A stretch of DNA of 64,000 nt from Sindora glabra (Eukaryota > Streptophyta > Magnoliopsida > Fabales > Fabaceae). Below, in pieces: positions 25,176-38,015 of this stretch. Within the stretch, counting starts at the first letter, position 1; each line of letters begins with the position of its first letter. Both the position numbers and the translations under genes were made by a program. Under the pieces are notes generated by a model. The model ran no database searches. It was not told where the DNA came from and saw only the letters and a list, made by a program, of their open reading frames with translations. The stretch covers positions 26,601,866 to 26,665,865 of the forward strand of contig CM035227.1 of assembly GCA_020226215.1 (NCBI GenBank). The letters are read 5' to 3'.

Positions 25176-28100
25176 ATGCAAAGATTCAAAGCTCTGCTAC
25201 CGGAGAGGAGGCTCTCATTTCGCTCACTTGGCTTTCACACTAGACCTTTTTCCGCTCAACCAAGCTACGCCGATGATGACGATTCCCAAAACCAGGTCAT
25301 TTCATCTTTAAGCCACTTTAATGTTTCTGCCTGAGTTCATTTACTTTGCATTTTCTTCGTTTCTGCTCATTCGAAGCTCTCTTTAGTGACAGTTTTTTTC
25401 ATTTGACTAGATTTTGGTTGAAGGAAGAGCTAAATCGAGAGCAGCTATTCTCAACAGACCATCGTCCCTTAATGCTCTCACTACTTCGATGGTCTGCCCT
25501 TTCTTCTCCCTTTCTTGCGGGCATTTATGCATTGGGTAATTGAGTCCGTGTAGTTTTGGTAATGTTTTAAACACATGTTTTCACTTGTAGGCAGCTCGAC
25601 TAAAGAGGTTGTATGATTCCTGGGAAGAAAACTCTGATATCGGGTTTGTTTTAATGAAGGTATGATGTCCTTTTCACACCATTAAGTTGTCATAGAAGCA
25701 CTCTCCATTCAATGTTTTCAACTTTAATTCCCCACCATCCTATAAAAGGCTATTAACATGCATCTCTATTTGAGTTGAAGAATTGTTGTGTTTGTCATAA
25801 GGTGGAGAGTCAGATTTCAGGCACAACATTTAAAGGGTTATAGAATGTTTTTACATATATACTTTTGTGACTAATTAAGTTTTAGGCACATCCAATACTT
25901 TGTGGAAAATAGTTTCCTTCCTGAAAGGCATGTTGCCAAGTATTATATTGGTGGACTTCATCAAAGGCCTTCTTAGAACCCTTTGAATACGCCCTTTCCC
26001 TATAGCTATTGGGCACACATCTGAATCTGAGTTTTTATCTTGATTTTTGTTTTTTCCCCTTTTTTTTTTTCAGGGTAGTGGCAGGGCTTTCTGTTCTGGC
26101 GCAGATGTTGTTAGGCTTTATCACTTGCTGAATGAAGGTTGGCTGTGATAAATTCAGCATTTTATTTAGGGTTTTCTATATTATATGCAAATACCAAAGT
26201 ATCGGATCTCATCTTATTCATATTCAGATACCATTTCCTTTATACGTTGCATTGTTTCTACTTACTTTAATACAGAATGACTATATAATATAACTAACTG
26301 GAGAGGCCTTTTTAAATCCTTTTTATTTATAAAGTTATTGTACTAGTTTTTGTTGATAAATAGTGACTACACAATAATTTTATCTGCTTCTTATAGGAAG
26401 TGCTGAAGAAGCTAAACAGTTTTTCAAGACATTATATTCATTTGTATATCTTCAGGGGACATATCTTAAGCCACATGTAAGTATCAAACCATTTCTTAGT
26501 TTTTTTTTTATATATATTTTTTTAAAGGTTACTCCTTGGATTGGAGAAATAATCTATATAGGGCTGCAATTAGTGTTGTGCAGTAGAACTGTATGCTAAA
26601 ACTAAAAGGGCTATAATCACATAATGATTGTGTCTAATTGCTTTTTTATTAGATATTCATAAAATCTTACTATCTAAATCTTTTTTCCTTACAAATATAA
26701 ACATATAGGGGCCTTTATGCAGGTTGCCATATTGGATGGTTTAACAATGGGATGTGGAGCAGGAATATCACTTCCAGGCATGTTCCGTGTGGTAACTGAT
26801 AAAACTGTACGTGCCTACTACAAATGTTCAATAAATACAATCCAGTGTATTAAACACTTTATGCAAGCCTCTATGATGTCTGTAGCATAGATCAAACTGC
26901 AAACTTTTTGGTTTTATTATTTTCTTCTATGTTCAATCCATAGTTCAGTAGATGCATGCAACCTGATGCTTCGTACTTATGTTAAAACTTGGCAGCTTTT
27001 TGCCAATCCAGAGGTTCAAATGGGTTTTCACCCCGATGCAGGAGCTTCCTATTATCTTTCTCGCCTACCTGGATATTTAGGTAATATAAAGTTGCATTTA
27101 ACTTGAGCAGAAATATTGACTTCCTTGTCACGCTTTTAAAATCCTTTCACAGATATAAGTTTCAAAAATTATATTAGAGAAGGTTCCTCTATTAAACGTG
27201 TAACATTAGAAGTCATGAATTTATGACCGTTTGACTGTGAACTAGATATTTGCAAACACGTTGAAGAGCTATGGAATTCAACATAATTACTGATAACTCC
27301 AGAAATAACCACAAAAAGAGTTCCTACTTTGTAATTCAGTTAACCAATTTTTATTATCTTCATATTTAATTAATTTATTACAGTTTAGATATCTTTATTT
27401 CATAATTTTTACACTTTTATCACTAATTTACATATTAAACCTGCAATTATTCCAACATCTAATATATATTTAAACTATGCTACGCAGGGGAATACCTGGC
27501 CCTTACATGTGATAAGCTTAATGGTGTTGAAATGATTGCCTGTGGCCTTGCCACCCACTATTCACTAAATGCAGTACGTTTTTCTCTTTAGATTTTCTGC
27601 TTCTTTCTTCTGACTTTGTGGTTAAAGTCTGTCCGTTACACTAAGTCAGCTGCCCCCTGACAGAGGCTTTCTTTGCTTGAAGAACGTCTTGGTAAACTGA
27701 TCACAGATGATCCCACCATTGTAGAATCATCCCTAGCACAGTATGGAGATCTTGTTTATCCAGATAAGAGCAGTGTTCTTCACAAGTAATGTTTGATCAA
27801 CAATTCCTTATTTCTGTGGCTTCCTTTTTGTTGAAATTTGCATTTTTGTTTGATTAGTTTCTTCTGTTATCTAAATTTGTATTGTCAAATGCATTTTAAT
27901 TTAATGCCAGTCAGTTATGGATCAGGAGCTCCTGCTAAATATATTGCCTCCGTAGACTTTGTATAAATTTCTTTGCTATAAAGATAAATGGAACTTTGAA
28001 TAATGGAATCAGAGTGAATGAACAGTAGTTAGAAGGCCATTCTATTGTAACTGTGGTCCTTCTTGAATTATTTTAATTAATATGCAGTGACATAAGGATT

Positions 28101-31080
28101 GTAATTTTTTTTTTTTAAGTTTTATAGAAAAAGAAATATTTATGGAAAAATGAGAAAAATGCAAAAGGAGGATAAGAAATTGTCAAACAGAAGGAAGAAA
28201 ATTAAAAAATAAAAGAAAAAAACCAAGGAAACCATCCTATCAAAGATCTAAAATAGACTTTCAATTCCTTTGCAAATCTATCCAACTTATTTCTTGAAAG
28301 AAACCATGAGCTTTAAATTAAAATGAGGTGACAGAGAATTTTATACCAAACCACTATCGGGCATCAGCTGATATAACTGTTTAAAAATACTAGCATTCCT
28401 TTACAATTCCAAACACCATATGACAACAAATCTTGCAGCTTCCCATAGTGCACTCTTTTCCTTAACCCCCCCAAAAACCACAATATATAGTAGAAACGAA
28501 ACTGTCTAAAGTAGCTGGGCACCCCAAAACGAGGAGTAAAGGGTATTCTGTAACCGCCAAGTCATTTCACAATGCACAAAAAAGTGATTACTGGTCTCTG
28601 ATTTTTAAAAACACGAACATATTCAGAGATAAAGCATTATGAGGGCTGCACTCTTGTAAAATATTATTAATACCGAGCAATCCAAACAAAAACCTTAACT
28701 TTTGAAAGAGCCTTAATTTTCCAAAAAGAATTAAGAAAAAGTAAGTTAAGATTGGAAGGGTTCTAGCCTAGAAAGTTAAAGAAACATTTACACGTGAACA
28801 CATCAAAGGAGTCTAAGAGACCAAATATTTTTATCTAGATAATGGGATAAATGAAAAGAATCCAACAAGTTCAAAAAAATCAACAATTCAGAAGTCTTTC
28901 TTTTGTTAATATTTTAGGCAAAATACAAACTCAAAGAGATAGTAGAATCATATTGAACTAGAATAATCACAATATTATGGAACAATGAAAGACAAAAAAA
29001 GACAAGGAAAGTAAACAAAAAAAAAAATTGCTCTCCTAGCCGTGGATTGTCTGAGAACTGAAAACAATTCCCATCACCTACAGAAATTTGAAGCAAGGGA
29101 AGGAAAGAAGAATAAACTTGAGAAATGAATTTCTAGTGAGGACCATACTTTTAATTATCGTATGCCATAAAGAATCTGTTTCCATAGGAAAGCATCACAA
29201 CCATTTGGCAACTTGAGCAACGTTCTTTGAAACAAAGTTACCTATCTCTAAACCTTCATCTTGTTTTGTTTGATGGCAAACATCTCAACTCCAGGTGGTC
29301 CCTTTTAGAATCACTAGCAACAAGCCATAAAATCTCACGCGAGTCTTTCTAATTTTTCTGCCACCCCCGCTGGATTCTTAAACAAGGAAAGATAATAAAG
29401 CTAAACATATGATTGAAAAAGAATCATTCTTCCACCTAAAGAGAAGAAAGCACCTTTTCAATTATCTAGCCGTTTTGTAATCTTCATAATTACTAGATTC
29501 CAAGAAGAATTTGATCAAGGATCATATCCCAAAGGGACACCCAAATTCATCACCAGCTAATCCAACATCTCACAACCTGCAACTTACGAGGGATTTTCTT
29601 CATAGCTGTAATAATGAAAAACCCTTAGAAGCCTGAGTGTGCTTTGATGGAGTATTTTAAGGATGTGGAGGAGAAAAATTAAACATGTAAAATTTAAGTC
29701 ATTCTATATTGGATATTCCACATTGGTTGTGGAAGGGGCTGGGTGTTGGCATATAAATGTGAGGGAAAATCTTAGCTGTGATTTGGAAGACTCAACAATG
29801 CACCCCACGTTCTGGAATCTTAGATATGATAACCTGGTGTTCCATATGCTAAGAAAAAGGTGCTTGGCTGTAGGAAATAAAAATGATGTCTAAGTTTGTC
29901 CTGGAATTCATTCAAAATTTTGAGCTTTCCTTTCTACAAGGCAAAAAGCTGCTTTATGCTTATGCAGACATTCTGTCACATCGAGTTTTACACATTATTT
30001 GTTGCACATTTGGCTTCAAATGATGTTGTAATGGTCAACCCCCTGCATTTCAGTCATGCATGGCATTTCTGTGAACCTATGTGCATTCTTCATTTTTGGT
30101 TTTGTTTAAGGTCATGCTTAGCTTTCTTACCTTTGATTGTTCTGTTCTCTGTTTGTCTCAGGATAGATACAATTGATAAGTGTTTCAGCCAAGATACAGT
30201 CGAGGAAATCATTGATGCTCTGGTATTATTTAATCTTTTACATGCAATTATTGATGAGACCATATGTTGTTGAATTAAAATCTAACAACACAATAAAATT
30301 TCTACATTCTAGTTTTGAATTGCAATCGACTACAGGTCATAAAATTATGTGTGACATCATTTATTGGATAGCCACATATAATAAGCTTAGAGTTACTCTA
30401 ATAGCTTTTCTTTTCTTCAAATAAATCACTGTTTTCTCAGGAGAAAGAGGCAGCTGAGTCTCATAACCAATGGTGTAAAACAGCACTTACGAGGATAAGA
30501 GAAGCCTCGCCACTGAGTTTGAAAGTTACTTTACAATCTGTGAGTTTCATCTCCCTCGCCAAATTTAAAATTTCCCATCTATGTTGTCGATGACATATGC
30601 TAACTTTTTCTTGAAAAATAGATACGTGAAGGTAGATTTCAAACTCTTGATCAGTGTCTTGTACGCGAGTATCGGATGTCCCTTTCTGGGATTTCGAAGC
30701 AGGTCTCACCTGATTTCTTTGAGGTAAGATTTTTATATGAATTTCAAGTGAAAACCTCCAATTTGTTTTTATGCTGGCACTTTGACTTTGTTCCATTTGT
30801 GTAGGGTGTTCGAGCACGGCTAGTTGATAAAGATTTTGCACCAAAGGTATTTACTCACTCTTTTTGTTAGAAAATCCGTGCTTCTTAAATGATCATAATA
30901 TATATACATATATATTTAATTCTGGATAATCATCTGGACTCTTCGTTCCCAAATTTGCAGTGGAATCCACCTAGTTTGAAAGAAGTATCAGAGGACATGG
31001 TTGAGAGCTATTTTGCTCCGTTGAATGAAATCGAGTCTGAACTTGAGCTGCCAACAACACTGCGAGAGCCATATATGTGA
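25176..31080 (+). CDS. 3-hydroxyisobutyryl-CoA hydrolase-like protein, mitochondrial (At4g13360-like)
   Basis: Fourteen exons (25176-25295, 25411-25491, 25591-25659, 26074-26137, 26397-26476, 26723-26806, 26996-27080, 27488-27573, 27664-27785, 30162-30222, 30441-30539, 30622-30723, 30805-30846, 30961-31080) join in frame to 404 aa. The first about 30 residues are basic and Ser/Arg-rich, as expected of a mitochondrial presequence. The crotonase core follows: LNALTTSM, GRAFCSGADV, DGLTMGCGAGIS, then NPEVQMGFHPDAGASYYLSRLPG, where E172 and D180 correspond to the acidic pair of HIBYL-CoA hydrolases. HIBCH releases 3-hydroxyisobutyrate from its CoA ester in valine breakdown; plant paralogues of this subgroup may use other acyl-CoAs. 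Intron 9 (27786-30161) is enlarged by a LINE fragment. At4g13360 as best match is recall. Confidence 0.93.
28100..29657 (-). mobile_element. 5'-truncated LINE (L1-type) inside HIBCH-like intron 9
   Basis: On the minus strand the insert encodes, with many frameshifts, reverse-transcriptase C-terminal patterns: LGVPLGYDP near 29530, then ITKRLDN, FFSLGGRMILFQSY near 29420, and a zf-RVT-like tail with FGVPSYFRQF and LRKRVHYGKL near 28450-28500. A T12 run at 28105-28116 is the poly-A tail of a minus-strand insertion. TAAGGAT at 28093-28099 recurs at 29658-29664 and is the likely target duplication. It lies antisense to the host gene and does not interrupt its exons. Confidence 0.75.
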
Positions 31081-34000
31081 CTGACAAGCATAAAGGACTA
31101 CCTTTGTTTAATGCTTGAAAGCAACAAAGGTGGCCGAATAAGCTCCAAATTTTGCATCGAGACTTGCAACATTGGTTTTTACAATATTTGTTGTAATAGC
31201 ATCAAGATGTACAAGTCGTCTTCATTTTATACACATTATTATTTTTCTTAAAAGATTTTTTTTTTCCTGTGGAAGTATTGGGTATTATACGAACAGCATG
31301 ATTAACCTTCTCCTGGCGATGCAATCTCCTCACTTGTAGTTGGGGTTACCATTGTCTACTTCAGGGTAGTTGTAGTCTCCCTTGGATGATTCAGGGTATT
31401 TACTCTTCAGGACTACTCCGTGAGCTTGCAATTGCACGACAATAAGATCTTATCATAAGTTTTTCCCCAGTGAAACGACATGGACAAGTGACATTTATTC
31501 TAATATGTATTATTTTGTTGACATTTAATTAGTTTAATTACCCGCATACATAACCAGTTGCAAAGTTTGGGGAAAATCTTTACTTTCACCCAATGGTAAT
31601 ATAACCAATCTTAAAATTAAAAAATAGCAACTAATGCCCAATTTTTATCGATTGAGAATACATTAAATAGAAAAATAAAATTATTTTTATGAAAAGAGTT
31701 ATCTCTTCTATTTAAGAATTAGAATAATAATTGAGACACACACTTTAATTATAAAATATAATATCAATCATTAATTAATTTTATGAACTATGTTGCAGCA
31801 ATAAAATTAAAGTATACTAATTTATCATAATTGCAAATATTAAAGAATAATAAAATTTATTAATTTATTTACTAAGTTGGTGAAATATTTAAAATTTTAT
31901 TTGGTTATAAAAAGTATAATTTAATATACGAAAGCAAATATTTTCATAATAAACTATAAAATCAAACTTTAGATGAAGAAACTTGTATCAGATAAAAAGA
32001 TAATGATATAACTTAAATTTTAAAGATTAATTAAGACCTAATTTTTAGATTTCTACTTATCAACTTTAAAAAAACTCATACTCATAGATATAGGAATAAG
32101 GACGAACCAAAAAAAAAAAACTTTAAATTAGAAACGTATAAAAAAACATAAAAGAAGAATCTTAATTTTAGGAGATTGATTAGAATTTTACTTTTTAATT
32201 CTATTTTTCTCTCAATTTTCAAAATCAAAAGAAAATTTTAAAGATAAATAAGTAGTATTTTATGTGGTTAAGCTCTTATATTCTAATTTTTTAATTTCTA
32301 AAAATTTAAAATGAGATAAAAATAAAAAATTTTATTTTATGGCATTAACTTCATAAAAAATAACAATAACGAGGCATCACATTATCGAAAAAGAATAACA
32401 ACACATCAATAAAATAAAATTAGATATGGAGATCCACTTAAAATCACATTTCTTAGATAGTAAAGATATTTTGTATCGTAACTAAAATCATCACTTTGTG
32501 CAACAAGTAAAATAGAGCACCCATTGTAATTTAACATGTTTTAACAAAATTAAATGAGTAGTTAAAAATAGGTGTTCAATTAAAAATATAAATAAATTTT
32601 AAATATTCAATTCTAGACTTTTATATTTATGCCTCAAAACATATTTGATAATTTTGTTATTTTTAAAAAATGATTATAGTATTTATGATTTTTTATATAA
32701 AATTTATAACTTCTGTAATAAAAAAATTGCAAGTGCATATAAATTGTTTGCGCAAACAAATAAATAAAGAGTTAAAACTTCATCATTCAACACGGCATAA
32801 AAAAAAAACTTTTTTGTTTGTATATAAAAGTAATCACAGCTTTCAATAAAAAGTTGTGAAAAGTAGTAAAATTTTCTACATAATTTGTAAAAGAATGTCC
32901 AATTTAATATTAACAGGTTAAAACTGTGTATAGATTGATAACAAGCGCATAAATCCTATGGTTGCTTTTATAGTAATGAAAGTTAATGTGGATTGAAAAT
33001 AAATATCGTATAATAAATGTTTTAATCTACAAAACAAGTTTTCCATCTTCATATATCAATCATTCATTTAAAGAAGTAAAAAATCTATTAACTTGAAAAA
33101 TTACTTAATTACTTTAGATATGAATACCCATACTTTTACTTTGAATGCTAGAATTATCCTAAAATAATAAAAAAAAAATACTAAAGTCAATTTGTCACTA
33201 CCAACTATTTCAATTTAATTCGATAATAATTACTCCATGGATGAACAATTCAATTTGTGAAAATTTATGATGATCGTTTTATATGTATATTTAAAGCTTT
33301 ACTTGCTTGTGTTTAAGATTATTTAATAATTACATGTGAAATTTTAACACAATCTCAAGATTTATAATTTTTGCTTAATTTTTTTCATTACCCACAGCTT
33401 CCTGTGGAGTTCCATTCCCTCGTGAGACAACTTTTGTACCTATAATGTCAATATTTTATCTTATAAATAGGATGAGTAAGAGAACACAGGTCTGTCCTTT
33501 CTCTGTTCCATCATTATTCTTAAGTTACATAATAATATTTACAAAAGTAATTATTATTTATACACAATTTTTTATCTCATTTGAATAAATAGTTCAGAGC
33601 TTATATCATAAGGTCTTTGACTAAGATAATTTATTTTATATAAATGAAAAAATTAATTTTCCACTCTGGGTATCCAATGTAAGCAAATATAAGATATTAC
33701 GTAAGAAATAGGTAAGTTTGCTTATAATGCTACTTTCACCAAAAAGCATCTATAGGTAAAGGTTAAGCGGTGAACGTTTAAAGATCTGTGTTCGGATATC
33801 CCCAACACATCTAGACTGCGCATATCTTCGTCCTCCGAAGCAACGACCAAAATTTGCCACGAGATCATTGCATAGGGACAAGTCTAATGAATTAGCAAAT
33901 AACCGTAGAAATCAGCACCAGTCAAACGAAGAACACAACGAAAGGAAGATATTAAAGACAAAATCATCATAAATAAAACTTTACTAACAGAATCATGACT

Positions 34001-34122
34001 GTTCCCAATCGAAACTGAGATTCATAGAAGGTTCAGATATGAAGACTGATATTTACACCCAGAGTAGGAAAAAAAAATTGTCTCCAGTCTATGAGGAACA
34101 AAGGGCACACGCAGGAAATGGC
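31081..34122. other. Convergent intergenic region between HIBCH-like gene and NRPD2
   Basis: The 3' untranslated regions of both neighbours lie at the ends (31081 to about 31.3 kb, and 34122 down to about 34.0 kb). The interior is AT-rich, without a coding frame I can support. A less AT-rich stretch at 33720-33960 has no recognisable identity. Confidence 0.45.
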
Positions 34123-37067
34123 CTAGCAGAGCTCGGTATCAAATTTGAGACTTATGCCCATGCTAAAAAGCTCCTGAGATAACAGTTTGGCTCCATAGGG
34201 TACACTGACCTTGACAATGTCATCGACAGATTCACAGGAGCTGCAGTAGGGACCCCTTATTTTTCGGCCACCAGAGACGGGGCGGAGGATTACGTTTGCA
34301 ACATTTTGGCATTTGCGGCAAACGTGTATCTGAGAGGAGTCACTGAGTGTGAAGAGGCGTTCATGCAGATTGGCCGAAGCACCATGAGCTATCAGGCAGT
34401 CACGCTCCATTTCACCAAACTTGATACCACCAAATCGCTTCCTGTCTGCCACAGGCTGCCGGGTTAATGGGTGAACGGGACCAGTGTTCCGGAATTTTAC
34501 TTTGTCCTCAGACATGTGGTGTAGTCGCTGGTAGAATGTTGGTCCCATAAATATAAGTGAACGGACCATCTCACCAGTTTGTCCGTTGTATACTCTCTCA
34601 TTTCCCCATCTGCAAAATCCAGCCCTGCCATATACCCGAAAGGAAAATGAATCAGTTGCTCAATCAAACAATAAAACACAAAGGAAATGGCAAGGAAAGA
34701 AGCATGTCAAACCATCTGAGTATAACTTGGAAGGACATTCCAGGGCAAACAACAAGCTAAAGTAATGTGCATAAAGCAAAGACGAAACTAAAATACAAGC
34801 AAGCTCCTCTTTTGGAGAACAGCCCAACAAATATTCAATTGACATAATTTATATTATATCATATAATATTTTTAGTAGAACCAGATTAAAAGAAGCATGC
34901 TCAAATTGTACCTGTGAAGCTGTTCAGTGATGACTTCAACAGAGAGAGTAGAGAAAGGGGTAGCATGTCTCAGGGAACCACCAAGAGCAATTCCCTTTCC
35001 AAAAGCAGCTTCTAAAAGTTGACCAGGAGTTTGTCGAGATGGAAATGCATGTGGATTTATTACAATATCAGGAACAATTCCCTGTGCTGTGAAAGGGAAA
35101 TTTTCTTGAGATTCTAGAAATCCCAAGACACCCTTTTGTCCATGCATGCTTGAGAACTTGTCTCCAAGGACTGGACCCCTGACCTGCAAAAATTGATGTA
35201 ATTAATATAATTGTTCAGAAATGAAATTGAATGTAATTTATCAGGTAAGTCAGTTTTCAGCATCTGCATAATCAAATATCAATTGTCGAGATCATTTGCA
35301 CATTCACAACAATTATGTATGAAGTAACTTCTAAGCAAATCTATAAATATCAGTAGAACATACATAAAGCCACATGCATCCATAAAGGTTCTACTTTTAC
35401 TAGTTACCTGTCTCAAAGAAACAACAGCAAAGTTCTTCCCTTCGTCATTTGAGGACAGTATAACTTTTTGAACATATCCCCTTTCAGTGTGTTTTAGCTT
35501 TACACTGTGATCAGCCCCTGAATCTGCACACCGGCCAATAATAATATCGCCAGCATGTAGGTTTGCACCAACAAAAGGAAAGCCATCATCATCAAGGCTG
35601 TCAACTCGGCCAATTTTACTTTGTATCTTTCCAAAATTTATGATGTCTTCAGGCTTTTTCTTCTTCTCTGTGGATTCCTTATTGTCAACTTCAGCTTTAT
35701 AACTTCTAACATGCTCAGATCTGAACATACCACGCTGCAAAGAAGCTCGATTCATCACCAAGGAATCCTCTTGGTTGTATCCCATATGAACATTGACAGC
35801 CACAATAGCATTTTGTCCATTATAGAATTCAGCCTTAGGAATCACTCCATTATGACCCAATGGACATCCAGGCTTTCCAAGGCAATCAGAAGTCATAGTA
35901 CGGAAAAGAGGTTTTTGGGGATAGTGCAGCTGATGGGACAGTGTATCAACTCTTATATGTGGATTTGTGGTAGAAAAACCAATAGCCTGTGAGGAGTGCT
36001 TCTGAGACTGGTAAAGCACCCTCCTTGCATGGTCATGATTGGCAAATGGTATAAGTGAGCAGCTCAAACCCAGTAAGAATGACATGTCAAGTTCACAATG
36101 CGTATATTTCACTGAAGATTTGTCATCAAACAAGTACTGTGTACCCCATGCAGTACAGCAATCTTCTTCTTCTTCAGGTCCAACAAGTTCAATAACTCCA
36201 TTATCTAAAAGAGACTGGAAGGAGTAATGCTCCCATTTAGCTCCTTTAATCTTGTGTAGATTATCAATTACTAAAAGAGGGCGAAGAATCCTTCCAGCAT
36301 CGGAGTATATACGAACTTCTCTTTGCTGTTTATCTCTCTTAATTTCCACCTACAAGGAAAAATGGCCATCACTAAGATCAAAGAGAAATAGAAATGATTT
36401 GAATCAAACAATTTAATCACAGATAGTACATCTTTTTGGTCTTAACACAATAACTAATCTTAATTCAAATTAGAACAGAAGAAATACAATGAAGGGAATC
36501 CAGTATCCTCCTCAACAAGGTGGACCTCCATGTAGGAGAGCATGATGAGATATAAACAAAACCATTGGACATTCTCCATAAAACTTGAGATTTTGGGATG
36601 AACTATTGACAATGCTTTACATCATGGCATAAATTAAAATATGGCTATCCTAGCATTTTCTATAATGGTGCCCAACATATCCAAAAATTCAACATATACC
36701 AGGAAGTTTAAAAGGGAACCTGATGAGGTAATTCTTTTCTACGTCGTTTATTCCTTAGCTCTGCCACAAACGAAGAGGAATCTGTACAGATTCCCACCCA
36801 ATCTCCATTTAGGAAAACTTTGTCCATTCCACCAAGATTAGTAGAGGTATCATTTACCAGCTCTTCCATTCCAGAGTCAAAAAACTGAGTAAGTATGGAT
36901 TCAGACAGGTTTGTACTTACTAGTCCAGTGACAGCCAGATTTTTCACAAGACCACAATTTTCACCATCTGGGGTAGAGAGGAAACACACCTTACCCCAGT
37001 GAGAAGGATGCCTGCGACCACAAGTTTCTTATATTTTGAGATCAAATCAATAGTTCTCAAAACTACA

Positions 37068-37893
37068 AACAGCATCAGTGGTGTAGCTAGAAAAAATGGC
37101 AGAGGGGTCAATTTATATGATTTGTGTAATAAAACACGACAAATTACTTTTATTGAACACATATATAGAGTTTAATTACATTACAATTACGTAGATAGAA
37201 TTTTCATATTTTGAAAATCCTTAATTAATAATACTATTAAATATATCATTTTTAGAATATATAACATTACTTATCGATTCACCCATTCAACTATACAATT
37301 GAATCTTCACAAAATTTAGTTCAAAAACTTTCTCTTATTGCAATTGTAATTGATAAGAAAAATTCTAATTTTAAAAGCAAATACACCATCTGATACATGT
37401 TTCTTTATATTGCTTGAGGCGACCATTCAACAAAATTACCACATATGATTAATAATTTAGTACTACTCAAATTTATTATAAAAAATAGAAGATACATAAC
37501 TAAAAATTTATATAAATAAAAATTACTTGATGGGATGAATGAACAAAATTGTCTTCACATATGATTAATAATTTAGTACTCATATTTATTACAAAAAATC
37601 AGAAGATATACAACTAAAAATTCGTATAAATAAAATTGTGACAATCAAAGAAGTAAGTTTCTTTATATTATATGATGAATTGATAGTTATCTCATTAAAA
37701 TAATTGTTAAACTCTTGACTTTATGTGAGACAGCTTAACATGATAATAATGCATTCTTATCATTTTCTTGATAATTAAGGTGGTTAGTAAAAAAGATGCA
37801 TTTTTTTTCTCATAGTGTATATATATTCTTTTCAAGTTTAGTGGGTTCAATTAACCACACTCCTTACAACCTCCCTCTGCCACTGAACAGCAT
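37068..37893. mobile_element. Non-autonomous hAT element in NRPD2 intron 3
   Basis: The element proper spans 37076-37885 (810 bp). It starts CAGTGGTGTAGC and ends CTCTGCCACTG, with terminal inverted repeat CAGTGG and a nearby GGCAGAGGG shared by both ends. It is flanked by perfect 8 bp direct repeats AACAGCAT (37068-37075 and 37886-37893), the hallmark of hAT transposition. No transposase frame is present; the interior is AT-rich. It lies in the 1.19 kb intron between exons 3 and 4. Confidence 0.9.
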
Positions 37894-37935
37894 ATAAGGA
37901 CATTGATCACCCTAAAGATATCAGACAAACCACCT

Positions 37936-38015
37936 CCCCCCCCCCCCCATAAAAACCTCTAAAAATGGTCCTTGCCACTTTTCTTCTTTTTTTTTTTGGG
38001 GGGGGGGGGGGGGGG
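37936..38015. repeat. C13 tract followed by T11G18 tract
   Basis: Thirteen consecutive C (37936-37948) and, 49 bp on, eleven T followed by eighteen G (37998-38015), all within NRPD2 intron 3. The two could pair as a hairpin, and the G run could form a quadruplex. Such runs are also common sites of sequencing and assembly error. Confidence 0.9.

Noticed and set aside
29663..30424. Three open frames (76, 125 and 83 codons) in HIBCH-like intron 9
   Set aside because: They run across LINE edge and intron sequence and through exon 10 in wrong frames; no family match.
34557..36227. Plus-strand frames opposite NRPD2 exons
   Set aside because: They are antisense shadows of well-conserved coding exons, without family resemblance.
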